A stretch of DNA of 64,000 nt from a virus. The stretch is taken from IMG/VR virus record IMGVR_UViG_3300034072_000758, positions 310,001 through 374,000 of that record. One strand, given 5' to 3'. Below the pieces are notes generated by a model that saw only the letters and a list, made by a program, of their open reading frames with translations, searched no databases and was not told the DNA's origin. Shown in pieces: positions 34,420 through 41,676 of the stretch. The position numbers and the translations under genes are program-made. How positions within the stretch are numbered: the first letter of the stretch is position 1; each line of letters opens with the position of its first letter.

Positions 34420-34827
34420 TTATTTTCTATTAAGAATTGCTTTATTGTTTTCGCGGATCAGAGAATCGTGAGGACGTTCAATCGCATTCTTTTTGCGAGC
34501 AAATATTTTTCCACGTTCCTCCGACACTTTTTTGTACAAATTATCGCGGTACGCTCGCGCGGATTTTACCGCAGAGAATTTATACGGATTACAAAGAGCA
34601 AGCTTCACTTGATCTTCTTCATCCATTTTATAAAAATCAGACAAAAGTTGATCGTAATACGAAAGCGATGCAGCCGGTAATGTCAATGGAGACATCCAGC
34701 TTTTATTCGATGGTAGCTTCAACTCCACAAGTTGAGGCGGAATCCACACTATACCATCTGGATAAAAGCCCAAAAATTTCACAGACAGGTGAGACGTACT
34801 CTTAAGTTCAACAATGCGCCCGGTCAT
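34420..34827 (-). CDS. Hypothetical protein (135 aa)
   Basis: MTGRIVELKSTSHLSVKFLG; a beta-rich start and basic helical C-terminus. ATGA overlap with the upstream gene. Third of a three-gene minus operon. Confidence 0.65.
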   Translation of the reverse strand: MTGRIVELKSTSHLSVKFLGFYPDGIVWIPPQLVELKLPSNKSWMSPLTLPAASLSYYDQLLSDFYKMDEEDQVKLALCNPYKFSAVKSARAYRDNLYKKVSEERGKIFARKKNAIERPHDSLIRENNKAILNRK

Positions 34828-35201
34828 TGTGAATTATATTCTTTCGGGAATCGACCGCAGAGTATTGCCGCAACGAAATGATCAGCAACCTCTTGTTCAG
34901 TCACGTCACTATATACTTCAACACATGAGGTGGCGAGCAATTCCCCGGTATCATCGCGCGTATCTACGCAATAATCGTATGAAAAAATATCACCTATCAC
35001 GTTATGCTCAGGATCATAGTCCAAGATTGTGTAGGCTTGAGACGTATAATTGAAATCCTCATTGCGATTTTTCAACAGCAAGGGATCATGCTTATAGATG
35101 CGGAAATACAAATTCATATTCAAATGTGCGTATTCGTATACCGACTTACGAATGTTTTCCGGTAACTCAACACTTTGGAAGAATTTGATAATGATGTCCA
35201 T
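34824..35201 (-). CDS. Hypothetical protein (125 aa)
   Basis: MDIIIKFFQSVELPENIRKS; no recognised domain. Its start overlaps the previous stop (TGATG). Confidence 0.65.
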   Translation of the reverse strand: MDIIIKFFQSVELPENIRKSVYEYAHLNMNLYFRIYKHDPLLLKNRNEDFNYTSQAYTILDYDPEHNVIGDIFSYDYCVDTRDDTGELLATSCVEVYSDVTEQEVADHFVAAILCGRFPKEYNSQ

Positions 35202-35473
35202 CAGGAGATCGTAGAACGATTGTGAACGATGTAATTGTACACCGCCGTTGGCGTGATTGAAGGACCGCTCAGATAGTCAAGATCGTCTTCGGGGCCGGGT
35301 TCTTTGTAGTCGAACACATCGCTACACTTGTTGACGTTTGTTCGCTTACCGTTGGGAGACAGGATGCTCACCACGGTCTTCCCGACCTTCCAGAACCAAA
35401 TCTCGGAGCCGATCTGAATCTCGCGCTCACCCTTACCTTTGACGTGAGGCTTTTTGGGTTTCTTGCGTTCCAT
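35201..35473 (-). CDS. Hypothetical basic protein (90 aa)
   Basis: MERKKPKKPHVKGKGEREIQ; a Lys-rich N-terminus could bind nucleic acid. First of the three-gene operon below tRNA-Thr; CCCCCGAAAGATACGATC is upstream, with no clear Shine-Dalgarno. Confidence 0.6.
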   Translation of the reverse strand: MERKKPKKPHVKGKGEREIQIGSEIWFWKVGKTVVSILSPNGKRTNVNKCSDVFDYKEPGPEDDLDYLSGPSITPTAVYNYIVHNRSTIS

Positions 35474-35496
35474 GATCGTATCTTTCGGGGGAATTA

Positions 35497-35578
35497 AGTC
35501 TGGGGGACAAGTCTGACAGCTTTGTCATCATCCAATTGAAATTTTTAGAAGGAAGCGCACCAATGCGTCCCCCAGACT
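35497..35578. repeat. Perfect 12-bp inverted repeat next to tRNA-Thr
   Basis: AGTCTGGGGGAC (35497-35508) and GTCCCCCAGACT (35567-35578) enclose 58 bases. The enclosed sequence is half of an imperfect direct repeat: 35515-35568 and 35671-35724 share ACAGCTTTnTCAT, TTTTAGAAGGAAGC and AATGCGT, flanking the tRNA on both sides. Confidence 0.6.
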
Positions 35579-35579
35579 G

Positions 35580-35652
35580 TGCCGGTTGCAGGAATCGAAC
35601 CCGCGACATCTTGTTTACAAAACAAGTGCTCTACCAACTGAGCTAAACCGGC
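35580..35652 (-). tRNA. tRNA-Thr(UGU)
   Basis: Acceptor GCCGGTT pairs fully, anticodon arm CTTGT-TTTGTAA-ACAAG (anticodon TGT), T-arm GCGGG-TTCGATT-CCTGC (one G-U). No encoded CCA. Confidence 0.93.
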
Positions 35653-35796
35653 GTGTAAGTAGCAAACTAATCTAACAGCTTTATCATGCAAGGGTTGGTT
35701 TTAGAAGGAAGCACGTTAATGCGTTTGCGTGATTATATTTATCAAAAAGAAAATGTAGCGTCAATTAAAATCGACTTTTATCCACATTTTCTTAGA

Positions 35797-36183
35797 TCAA
35801 CGGTAAACCAGTTCCTTTTGGTCACGTTCGAGGATGACCGTAGTACGACATGGCATACGCACACCGTCTTGATTTTCGTCGGTCAAAAGGAACATTCGGT
35901 GAAGTTTCACTCCGATACCAGCCATGTAGGTGGTGACCGATTCCAAATAAGAACCTTCGACCCCACCAAAAGTGATCTTATAGTCCCTGAGACGATCAAG
36001 ACCCTTGGGGAGAAAAACTTCGTGATTGAAAACCCCCAGATCATATCCGAGAACATGAAGGGCGAAATTCTTCTTGGTTTCCATTTCGGAAATCACAGCT
36101 TCAATCGCTTTGAGGTTCATGTCCTCAAAGTTTTCATGGCGACGTGATGTAGAAATGTCGATGGCGAGTAGATAATGCTTCAT
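35797..36183 (-). CDS. Possible VWA-like protein (128 aa)
   Basis: MKHYLLAIDISTSRRHENFE: strand followed by DxSxS, the shape of a MIDAS metal site, and FLLTDENQDG later. The fragment is short for a full von Willebrand A domain. A GGCCGTGG/CCACGGCC hairpin separates it from the ligase gene, and no good Shine-Dalgarno is present. A plus-strand frame over the same stretch seems a shadow. Confidence 0.5.
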   Translation of the reverse strand: MKHYLLAIDISTSRRHENFEDMNLKAIEAVISEMETKKNFALHVLGYDLGVFNHEVFLPKGLDRLRDYKITFGGVEGSYLESVTTYMAGIGVKLHRMFLLTDENQDGVRMPCRTTVILERDQKELVYR

Positions 36184-36223
36184 TATATTGAAGGCCGTGG
36201 AAATTAATCCACGGCCATATCCC

Positions 36224-37387
36224 TTAGTTGAACTCGGTGGCGTTTTTACGCAGGATGTAGTCTGGGGAGACCCACTTCCCGATTTTCCGGCCACGCAGGA
36301 GCGACCGGCCTTCGGTCACCGTCTTGATAACGATGCCTTCCCGAACGTGGATGCCTGACAGCGTATCCTTGCCGTCGCGCACGGCTTCCAGTGCCGCCAG
36401 ATCGTATTGGCCACGATACAGGACCGGGGCGACCGGAATACCCAGCTTCGCCGCCAGAGCTTCGAAAACCTCATAAGATACGAACTCGTACCCGATTTGG
36501 ATGTCGAAGATGTAGAGCGTGGGCTTCTTGAAGCCGTAGGTCAGGTCTTGGATACCTTCGCCGAAGATTTCACCGAAGACACGCACCGGCTGACCGTACT
36601 CGTCCGAGATAGCCTTGATCAGTTCACCGAAGCCGTTTTCGACCAGCGGCTTGAGCATCCGAACATAGACGTTCTTGAGCGCGTTGGCTTCGTTATCCTT
36701 GAAGACCAGCCCTTGTGCCGCCATACCCTTCGAGCCGACATACAGATTGCCGTCGAAGAACAGTTCGTCGTTATTCAGGCCGGGGACATAACCGATCTGA
36801 ACGTGAGTACCGTGAAGCTTTTCAGTCGCCACGACTTCATCCGACGAATCGAAAGTATCCGGGTAATTCTGAACGCTTTCGAAATCGTACTTGTGGGTAT
36901 TGCCCGAAATATTACAAACATCGCCCGCAAAGTTCGTAGGGACGGGTGGTTCGTACTTGGTGATACCAAGGAACTCGGCCACGTTGTCGCCTTCCAGAAC
37001 GGTCAGAATATGTTCGCCGTTCGGGCTTTCGATCACGTCCGAAACTTCGCCGCATCCCATATCGTATTTCGAAATGGGATACAGGACGCCTTGCGAGAAG
37101 ATGCCACGCAGACGCTTGGCCTTGACACGATCACCCTTCTTACCGGCGAGGAAGCCGACATTCTTTTCATGGTCCCAGAAGTCCATGAAGCGCAGAACAT
37201 CTTCGGGAAGAACGGCGGCTTCGGGAATGTAGGCTACGAGATCGCCCGCCTGATAGCGGTGAGAGCCATCTTCCAGCTTACCAGAAATACACAGAAAGCC
37301 CTTGATTTGGATGATCGACAGACGATCCGCATCCGGGTGATGATCGACAGAGAGAATCTTGGTCACTTCGACCGCAAAACTTGACAT
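36224..37387 (-). CDS. RNA ligase with N-terminal OB domain (Rnl5-like)
   Basis: 387 aa. Residues 1-150 form an OB-type domain (PDADRLSIIQIKGFL, YQAGDLVAYIPEAAVLP, RLRGIFSQGVLYPIS). The nucleotidyltransferase domain follows with motif I EVVATEKLHGTHVQI (active Lys in KLHGT), a motif IIIa-like VRVFGEIFGEG, motif IV EGIVIKT and a motif V-like RKIGKW. This domain order is that of the Deinococcus-type Rnl5 family. It joins RNA 3'-OH and 5'-phosphate ends. Placed by the tRNA array, a role in mending cut tRNAs is plausible but inferred. Confidence 0.88.
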   Translation of the reverse strand: MSSFAVEVTKILSVDHHPDADRLSIIQIKGFLCISGKLEDGSHRYQAGDLVAYIPEAAVLPEDVLRFMDFWDHEKNVGFLAGKKGDRVKAKRLRGIFSQGVLYPISKYDMGCGEVSDVIESPNGEHILTVLEGDNVAEFLGITKYEPPVPTNFAGDVCNISGNTHKYDFESVQNYPDTFDSSDEVVATEKLHGTHVQIGYVPGLNNDELFFDGNLYVGSKGMAAQGLVFKDNEANALKNVYVRMLKPLVENGFGELIKAISDEYGQPVRVFGEIFGEGIQDLTYGFKKPTLYIFDIQIGYEFVSYEVFEALAAKLGIPVAPVLYRGQYDLAALEAVRDGKDTLSGIHVREGIVIKTVTEGRSLLRGRKIGKWVSPDYILRKNATEFN

Positions 37388-37418
37388 ATTTTATATCCTT
37401 TCTCATTACGTATATTCT

Positions 37419-37446
37419 CTTATAGCATCAAACTAAGTATTGTCAA
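37419..37446 (-). promoter_or_regulatory. Sigma70 promoter of the RNA ligase gene
   Basis: Minus strand TTGACA (37446-37441), 16-base spacer, TATAAG (37424-37419); then AAAGGAT and the ATG at 37387. Confidence 0.75.
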
Positions 37447-37450
37447 CACA

Positions 37451-37732
37451 TCACTGCGTAATTTCGTATAACTTTAGTTGAACATTCTCCAACTCGGATT
37501 TAGAACAACCGAGGTTTTTACAGGCATGTTTTATACAAGATTCGGCGATTTCGTCCGCAGTCCGAATACGACCAAAATCTTTACGATAGGTCGAAATAGA
37601 TAATTCGGAACTATCTACGTACTTTCGTCCTTTATATTCACAAGTGAAGTGAAATTGCTTGGTCGAACTTTTGGGCGGAATCTTGGGTGCTGATTTTTCG
37701 CCCCTCACATATTTCATAAGCTGTTGTATCAT
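37451..37732 (-). CDS. Hypothetical protein (93 aa)
   Basis: MIQQLMKYVRGEKSAPKIPP with AAGGTGATTTAAA upstream; a beta-rich core containing KGRKYVDSSELS. No domain recognised. Confidence 0.65.
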   Translation of the reverse strand: MIQQLMKYVRGEKSAPKIPPKSSTKQFHFTCEYKGRKYVDSSELSISTYRKDFGRIRTADEIAESCIKHACKNLGCSKSELENVQLKLYEITQ

Positions 37733-37811
37733 TTTAAATCACCTTCTGTTCCTTTGATTATTGCGGTGCAAAAGGTATTCCATCTGTGAAAAATATATGA
37801 TAGGAAATCGT

Positions 37812-38147
37812 ATGCTCACCATAGTCAATGATATGAAAGATAACGAGGAAGTTGCCGGGGCATTGGACCGGATGTACGATACCATATGGAATAAGTATAC
37901 CGAAACTTCGTGCTCAAATCGATGTCATGCTAGATTATTAGTTCCTTACAGCTTAGGTGATTATTCTATAGTCTTTTACGGCCCCACGTCAGACATCGGT
38001 AAAATATTATGGAGAGATTTGGGAATTGAAGTCGTCATGACACAACCAAAACATTCGGTTTCGCACGTAATTTTAAGGACATATATGGAAAAAAGTAAAG
38101 AAGACTTGGAAGAGGATTTCATAGTATTTCTTTTGTCTTTAACGTAA
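37812..38147 (+). CDS. Hypothetical protein (111 aa)
   Basis: MLTIVNDMKDNEEVAGALDR. The ATG at 37812 is chosen for AGGAAATCGT just upstream; an ATG at 37797 is the alternative. No domain recognised. Confidence 0.55.
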   Translation: MLTIVNDMKDNEEVAGALDRMYDTIWNKYTETSCSNRCHARLLVPYSLGDYSIVFYGPTSDIGKILWRDLGIEVVMTQPKHSVSHVILRTYMEKSKEDLEEDFIVFLLSLT

Positions 38148-38148
38148 C

Positions 38149-38176
38149 TTGACAAATATCAAACATATTATATGAT
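38149..38176 (+). promoter_or_regulatory. Sigma70 promoter
   Basis: TTGACA (38149-38154), 16-base spacer, TATGAT (38171-38176), upstream of the gene at 38202. Confidence 0.7.
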
Positions 38177-38201
38177 GATCTTGAACTGAGGGAGACAAAA
38201 T

Positions 38202-38447
38202 ATGCGAATCACGATAAACAATATCAACAAAGCTCTTGCTGATGCTGGGATCAACGCCGAACTCATCAAGGGTAAGGGTTATTTCTATTTCTTCGGCGAT
38301 GATGTTGATACCTGTAACACCACCTCAGTCTACGTATATCGCCTGACTTCATTCACTATCGATCAGTGGGTCAGGGAAGCTACTAATCTGAAAGCCGAAC
38401 ACGAGCGTAGCCGTTCATTCTTACTGGATGATGCGGCGATACTGTAA
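38202..38447 (+). CDS. Hypothetical protein (81 aa)
   Basis: MRITINNINKALADAGINAE, preceded by GAGGGAG. It has its own promoter. No domain recognised. Confidence 0.75.
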   Translation: MRITINNINKALADAGINAELIKGKGYFYFFGDDVDTCNTTSVYVYRLTSFTIDQWVREATNLKAEHERSRSFLLDDAAIL

Positions 38448-38451
38448 AAGA

Positions 38452-38613
38452 TTAAGTCTGGATGCGCCACTTTCCATTCGGATCGCGGACCACTTTTCCT
38501 TTTCCACCGGCTTGCTCAAGCTCTTGAGATAACCGAACCAGTTCAGCATAGCCGCCTACTTTACGGGCGGCTGATGCGACAGCTTGCTGTTCCTGTTTGG
38601 TGGTGACGATCAT
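38452..38613 (-). CDS. Small hypothetical protein (53 aa)
   Basis: MIVTTKQEQQAVASAARKVG..., ending KWRIQT. It runs convergently to the previous gene and just below tRNA-Gly, so it probably shares the tRNA transcript. Only AAGAA lies upstream. Confidence 0.5.
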   Translation of the reverse strand: MIVTTKQEQQAVASAARKVGGYAELVRLSQELEQAGGKGKVVRDPNGKWRIQT

Positions 38614-38632
38614 CGGATTTCTTGGAAATTGG

Positions 38633-38703
38633 AGCGGGTAGCGAGAATCGAACTCGCACGATCAGCATGGCAAGCTGACAGGCTACCACTACATCATACC
38701 CGC
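38633..38703 (-). tRNA. tRNA-Gly(GCC)
   Basis: Acceptor GCGGGTA/TACCCGC, anticodon loop TTGCCAT (GCC), T-arm GCGAG-TTCGATT-CTCGC. Last tRNA of the minus-strand array. Confidence 0.93.
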
Positions 38704-38759
38704 GTAGCGGGGAATGCTTCTGTTGCCAAGTGCATCCCCAAAACTCCGGTTAGCGACAA

Positions 38760-38798
38760 TTAAGCCGCCAGAGCCAAGACTACGTTATCGTTGTCAGT
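38760..38798 (-). other. Start-codon-less frame resembling a tmRNA tag
   Basis: Reading minus from 38795 the codons give DNDNVVLALAA then TAA, preceded by ACT and, two codons before that, by an in-frame stop; no ATG exists. The form NDN...ALAA-stop is that of an ssrA degradation tag. A TAAATA late element at 38810-38805 predicts transcription from 38799, one base upstream of ACT. No second tRNA-like half is visible beside it. Confidence 0.45.
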
Positions 38799-38804
38799 TG
38801 ATTA

Positions 38805-38810
38805 TATTTA
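38805..38810 (-). promoter_or_regulatory. Late-type promoter element TAAATA before the tag-like frame and tRNA-Gly
   Basis: Minus strand GATAAATATAATC; expected start 38799. Confidence 0.45.
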
Positions 38811-38842
38811 TCATAGACAAATATCAAACGCAACTAAAAAGT

Positions 38843-39214
38843 CTAATTTCTTTGACCACCATCAAGAATCAGATGAAAGAAAAAATCCTCCAACTCTTCT
38901 TCGGATTTCCAATTACGAATCTTATAACTAACGATGTCCCAATTATCCCAATCTTCGCTGGTTCGGTACAGCTTACCGTAACTTTGCCATTCTCCGCCCT
39001 TATGAGGCCCATAGGTGATGCTGATCACAAAGAACTCGTGGACAGTAAAAGTAAACCGGGTAAGACTGTGAATGTGCTCGTATATAGGTTTCTTGGAAGT
39101 CTTATGGTATCGGGCCATAATACGATATTCTTTATCGTCTACTGACAATAGATACCCATTTGGATACACATTCGTTTCCAATAGAATACCAGCAATGGCC
39201 TTGGTAATAATCAT
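38843..39214 (-). CDS. Hypothetical protein (123 aa)
   Basis: MIITKAIAGILLETNVYPNG; aromatic, beta-rich, with an acidic C-terminus (SEEELEDFFF). ATGA overlap with the upstream gene. Confidence 0.65.
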   Translation of the reverse strand: MIITKAIAGILLETNVYPNGYLLSVDDKEYRIMARYHKTSKKPIYEHIHSLTRFTFTVHEFFVISITYGPHKGGEWQSYGKLYRTSEDWDNWDIVSYKIRNWKSEEELEDFFFHLILDGGQRN

Positions 39215-39633
39215 ACCAACATTCTAGCAGTAACTAGAAAATCGTCAAGACCTTCATAGCTCTTGGTAGTTGTGATCATACAAATTCTTCTAACGAGTTC
39301 ACGATGATCCGTAAGAATAATGTATAGGGCGTCTTTTCCGAGGTTCGCCCACTCCATGTGTAAATGGATTGAGAATTTGAATTTACCCGGAGAACTAATA
39401 TCCAATCGCCCGGTATATTTGTGATTATATGGTTTGATGTAATTCATCACCAAATCACCATTTGGCGTCTTTAAGACCCGGCGTCTGGAATCACGATCTC
39501 GAATTACATTACCGTATGGAGAGACGGGTAGTAAATCATTGTACAATTTGATCATGGCGCGGGCCAAATCAATATCACCGGGGTTCAACTCGAATAACTC
39601 ATCACCATCTTTATCCAGTTGATTGATACTCAT
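39211..39633 (-). CDS. Hypothetical protein (140 aa)
   Basis: MSINQLDKDGDELFELNPGD. Lies between tRNA-Ser(GCU) and the previous gene, in the tRNA operon. No domain recognised. Confidence 0.65.
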   Translation of the reverse strand: MSINQLDKDGDELFELNPGDIDLARAMIKLYNDLLPVSPYGNVIRDRDSRRRVLKTPNGDLVMNYIKPYNHKYTGRLDISSPGKFKFSIHLHMEWANLGKDALYIILTDHRELVRRICMITTTKSYEGLDDFLVTARMLV

Positions 39634-39648
39634 AGTAAACCCCTCTGG

Positions 39649-39735
39649 CGGAAGCGGTGGGATTCGAACCCACGGAGGACTTTCACCCTCGCAGCTTTAG
39701 CAAAGCTGTGCTATCGACCACTCAGCCACGCTTCC
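39649..39735 (-). tRNA. tRNA-Ser(GCU)
   Basis: Acceptor GGAAGCG/CGCTTCC, anticodon arm CAGCT-TTGCTAA-AGCTG (GCT), long variable arm, T-arm GTGGG-TTCGAAT-CCCAC, discriminator G. Confidence 0.95.
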
Positions 39736-39737
39736 AT

Positions 39738-39926
39738 TTAAAAGTCGTTATTCAACGACTTCTGTTCTGTTGTCTCATACTTGTAGTTCTTTTTCAACCA
39801 GTCCCGACATATTTTCATATGCCAGTCCCGTTGATTATACGCCTTATCACTACTCAGTTCCACATAATCACTTGCGATATATTGGATAAGCTGTTCGGCA
39901 GTCAATTGATCTGTGTACTCACTCAT
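39738..39926 (-). CDS. Small hypothetical protein (62 aa), predicted leaderless mRNA
   Basis: MSEYTDQLTAEQLIQYIASD. No Shine-Dalgarno; the A of the ATG is exactly 7 bases after the -10 box of the promoter at 39933-39961. It lies between two tRNA genes of the array. Confidence 0.6.
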   Translation of the reverse strand: MSEYTDQLTAEQLIQYIASDYVELSSDKAYNQRDWHMKICRDWLKKNYKYETTEQKSLNNDF

Positions 39927-39932
39927 GGACGT

Positions 39933-39961
39933 ATCGTATCATGTTAAGTCAGATTTTTCAA
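39933..39961 (-). promoter_or_regulatory. Sigma70-like promoter with leaderless spacing
   Basis: Minus strand TTGAAA (39961-39956), 17-base spacer, TACGAT (39938-39933). Confidence 0.55.
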
Positions 39962-40160
39962 TTTTTAATATAAGCAGTATTTTTTCATCATCGGTTAAGC
40001 TCTCAGCCATACTAATTTCCTCATATACTGCTGGACAACCGATACGAAGGGACGTTACTTCATCAAGCATAAGTTCGAACGTAAGTGTACCTCGCTCAAT
40101 TCCACTTACGTAGACTTGAATTAACATACACCAAGCTTTGAATATTTGCTCATTAGTCAT
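39939..40160 (-). CDS. Hypothetical protein (73 aa) starting 2 bases from a tRNA 3' end
   Basis: MTNEQIFKAWCMLIQVYVSG. The ATG at 40160 is separated from the tRNA-Cys discriminator only by CC, and there is no Shine-Dalgarno. Processing of the tRNA 3' end would leave an mRNA of nearly leaderless form. Confidence 0.55.
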   Translation of the reverse strand: MTNEQIFKAWCMLIQVYVSGIERGTLTFELMLDEVTSLRIGCPAVYEEISMAESLTDDEKILLILKIEKSDLT

Positions 40161-40162
40161 GG

Positions 40163-40234
40163 AGTTCCCGATAGGATTCGAACCTACATAAGACGGGGTT
40201 GCAATCCGCCGCATAGCCTTTCTGCCACAGGAAC
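40163..40234 (-). tRNA. tRNA-Cys(GCA)
   Basis: Acceptor GTTCCTG/CGGGAAC, anticodon loop TTGCAAC (GCA), T-arm GTAGG-TTCGAAT-CCTAT. The anticodon stem has one weak pair. Confidence 0.88.
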
Positions 40235-40253
40235 ATAACCGGATTATACCGGG

Positions 40254-40342
40254 CGGACAATGGGGGATTCGAACCCCCGGAGGACATTACTGCCCTCACT
40301 CGCTTTCCAAGCGAGCGCGATAGACCGCTCTGCCAACTGTCC
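40254..40342 (-). tRNA. tRNA-Ser(GGA)
   Basis: Acceptor GGACAGT/ATTGTCC, anticodon arm CTCGC-TTGGAAA-GCGAG (GGA), long variable arm, T-arm GGGGG-TTCGAAT-CCCCC, discriminator G. Confidence 0.95.
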
Positions 40343-40600
40343 TTACTTTTGCCATATATGAGACTGTTCATCAACCTTTACCGGAAAGGTATGAACAGTC
40401 GTGCGAAAAAGAAAGTCCGATCCCATCTGACCAACAAGTCGATCAGTAAATGCTTCTGGGGTATAGTGATCGTTTACCCCAGCTAGGATCGCCGTCTTCA
40501 ATATGGCTTCGCATTCGTTGCTATCATCAAACTTATCCATATCGACAAACCATAAACGGCTATTCCGATCATTATAAGTTTCAACAACAGCATATATCAT
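40343..40600 (-). CDS. Hypothetical protein (85 aa)
   Basis: MIYAVVETYNDRNSRLWFVD; beta-rich start. ATGA overlap with the upstream Nudix gene; its stop abuts tRNA-Ser(GGA). Unknown function. Confidence 0.7.
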   Translation of the reverse strand: MIYAVVETYNDRNSRLWFVDMDKFDDSNECEAILKTAILAGVNDHYTPEAFTDRLVGQMGSDFLFRTTVHTFPVKVDEQSHIWQK

Positions 40601-41097
40601 TTTTGCCTTTCGAACCAGCTTTTAACCACATCGGTATGAGACCCGAAGCAAAGTTCTTCCGGTTCCAAAATGGCTCGGATTGCTGGCACTTCATTGGTTG
40701 GAACGAAGTCTTTCAAAACTTGTGCCATCGGAATAGGCGTCTTAGCTTCGCAAAAGGCCATCATATTACGACCGTTGTTGTATGAACTTATCAGACGAAC
40801 ATCAACCGGGTCAATAACCAGTCCAGTTTCTTCCACAAGCTCACGTACCGCAGCATGTTCGATAGAAGCGTCAGAAAGCTCTTGGAAGCCACCTACGAGC
40901 GCCCAGCCGTCCTTACAAGGTTGAATGCCTCGTTGGGCTACCAGAAGGCCCACAGAGCCTAATGGGAACGATACCGGTAAGAGAAGTACAGCAACCCCGA
41001 TTGGGTTGATGAATGTGATGTTGCCGCAGCTTGAACAAGCCTTGGGGTACTCAGTCGCGGTATGCTCGGTGCCGCAGAATTTACAGAACTTGTCCAT
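40597..41097 (-). CDS. Zinc-ribbon Nudix hydrolase (NudC-like)
   Basis: 166 aa. The N-terminal CKFCGTEH...CSSCGN zinc ribbon precedes a Nudix domain with box GGFQELSDASIEHAAVRELV followed by EETGL. The order resembles NudC-type NAD(H) pyrophosphatases, although the N-terminal NudC domain is absent. Substrates could be ADP-ribose, NAD(H) or NAD caps on RNA. It sits inside the tRNA operon between two tRNA-Ser genes. Confidence 0.8.
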   Translation of the reverse strand: MDKFCKFCGTEHTATEYPKACSSCGNITFINPIGVAVLLLPVSFPLGSVGLLVAQRGIQPCKDGWALVGGFQELSDASIEHAAVRELVEETGLVIDPVDVRLISSYNNGRNMMAFCEAKTPIPMAQVLKDFVPTNEVPAIRAILEPEELCFGSHTDVVKSWFERQK

Positions 41098-41122
41098 TTA
41101 TATCGCCAGAATTTTTACGGAG

Positions 41123-41207
41123 CGGAAGCGGTGGGATTCGAACCCACGGAACCTTACGGTTCGGAAGTTTTCAAGACTTCTGGGATAAACCTCTCCCCCA
41201 CGCTTCC
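41123..41207 (-). tRNA. tRNA-Ser(UGA)
   Basis: Acceptor GGAAGCG/CGCTTCC, anticodon arm GAAGT-CTTGAAA-ACTTC (TGA), long variable arm CGAACCGTAAGGTTC, T-arm GTGGG-TTCGAAT-CCCAC. Confidence 0.95.
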
Positions 41208-41214
41208 TTAAATA

Positions 41215-41421
41215 TTAGAAATGTCGTCTTCTGACTTTTCTTACTATAGAATCAACCGCTTTTTCCTCAGTCGGTTGGCCATTCACTATTATAACTACGG
41301 TGTCAGCCTGTCCACCTAAGTCAGTGACCGCCTCTTCCGCTTCGTATAATGCTTCTTTTGATGTTTCGGCGTTAATTTTAGATTTCGAACGAAAGACGTA
41401 TTCTACTTCAAATTCAGCCAT
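41215..41421 (-). CDS. Small hypothetical protein (68 aa)
   Basis: MAEFEVEYVFRSKSKINAET, preceded by GAAGGTCTACGTGTT. The beta-alpha-beta pattern and basic C-terminus (VRKVRRRHF) suggest a small nucleic-acid-binding fold. Lies between tRNA-Ser genes. Confidence 0.65.
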   Translation of the reverse strand: MAEFEVEYVFRSKSKINAETSKEALYEAEEAVTDLGGQADTVVIIVNGQPTEEKAVDSIVRKVRRRHF

Positions 41422-41499
41422 AACACGTAGACCTTCAACACGATTATTACTCTTTTTACGTCTAACACGATGGTAAAGACTGGTCAATTTATTTTGTGG

Positions 41500-41586
41500 C
41501 GGATGGTGAGGGATTTGAACCCCCGGTTCCTTTCGGAACGCCAGTTTTCGAAACTGGTGCAATCAGCCGGACTCTGCCAACCATCC
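41500..41586 (-). tRNA. tRNA-Ser(CGA)
   Basis: Acceptor GGATGGT/ACCATCC, anticodon arm CCAGT-TTCGAAA-ACTGG (CGA), long variable arm CGTTCCGAAAGGAAC. Confidence 0.93.
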
Positions 41587-41587
41587 G

Positions 41588-41662
41588 TGGACTATGATGG
41601 AATCGAACCATCGCTATCGTTGAGTTACAACGACGACCTATCCTTTACAGGTCTGATAGCCC
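41588..41662 (-). tRNA. tRNA with apparent anticodon AAC (Val), identity uncertain
   Basis: Acceptor GGGCTAT/ATAGTCC (one G-U), D-stem GACC/GGTC, anticodon arm TCGTT-GTAACTC-AACGA, variable TAGC, T-arm GATGG-TTCGATT-CCATC. The loop reads AAC at 34-36. G32 could pair with C38, which would shrink the loop. Only 1 base separates it from tRNA-Ser(CGA). Confidence 0.7.
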
Positions 41663-41676
41663 TTAATTTTAATTGG

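Noticed and set aside
35779-35787. Second TTATCCACA (DnaA-box match)
   Set aside because: Inside coding sequence with no AT-rich surroundings or further boxes; likely chance.
35686-36147. 153-codon plus-strand frame after tRNA-Thr
   Set aside because: It lies opposite the minus-strand gene at 35797-36183, which has a better N-terminus and domain-like DISTS pattern and is in line with the RNA ligase gene.
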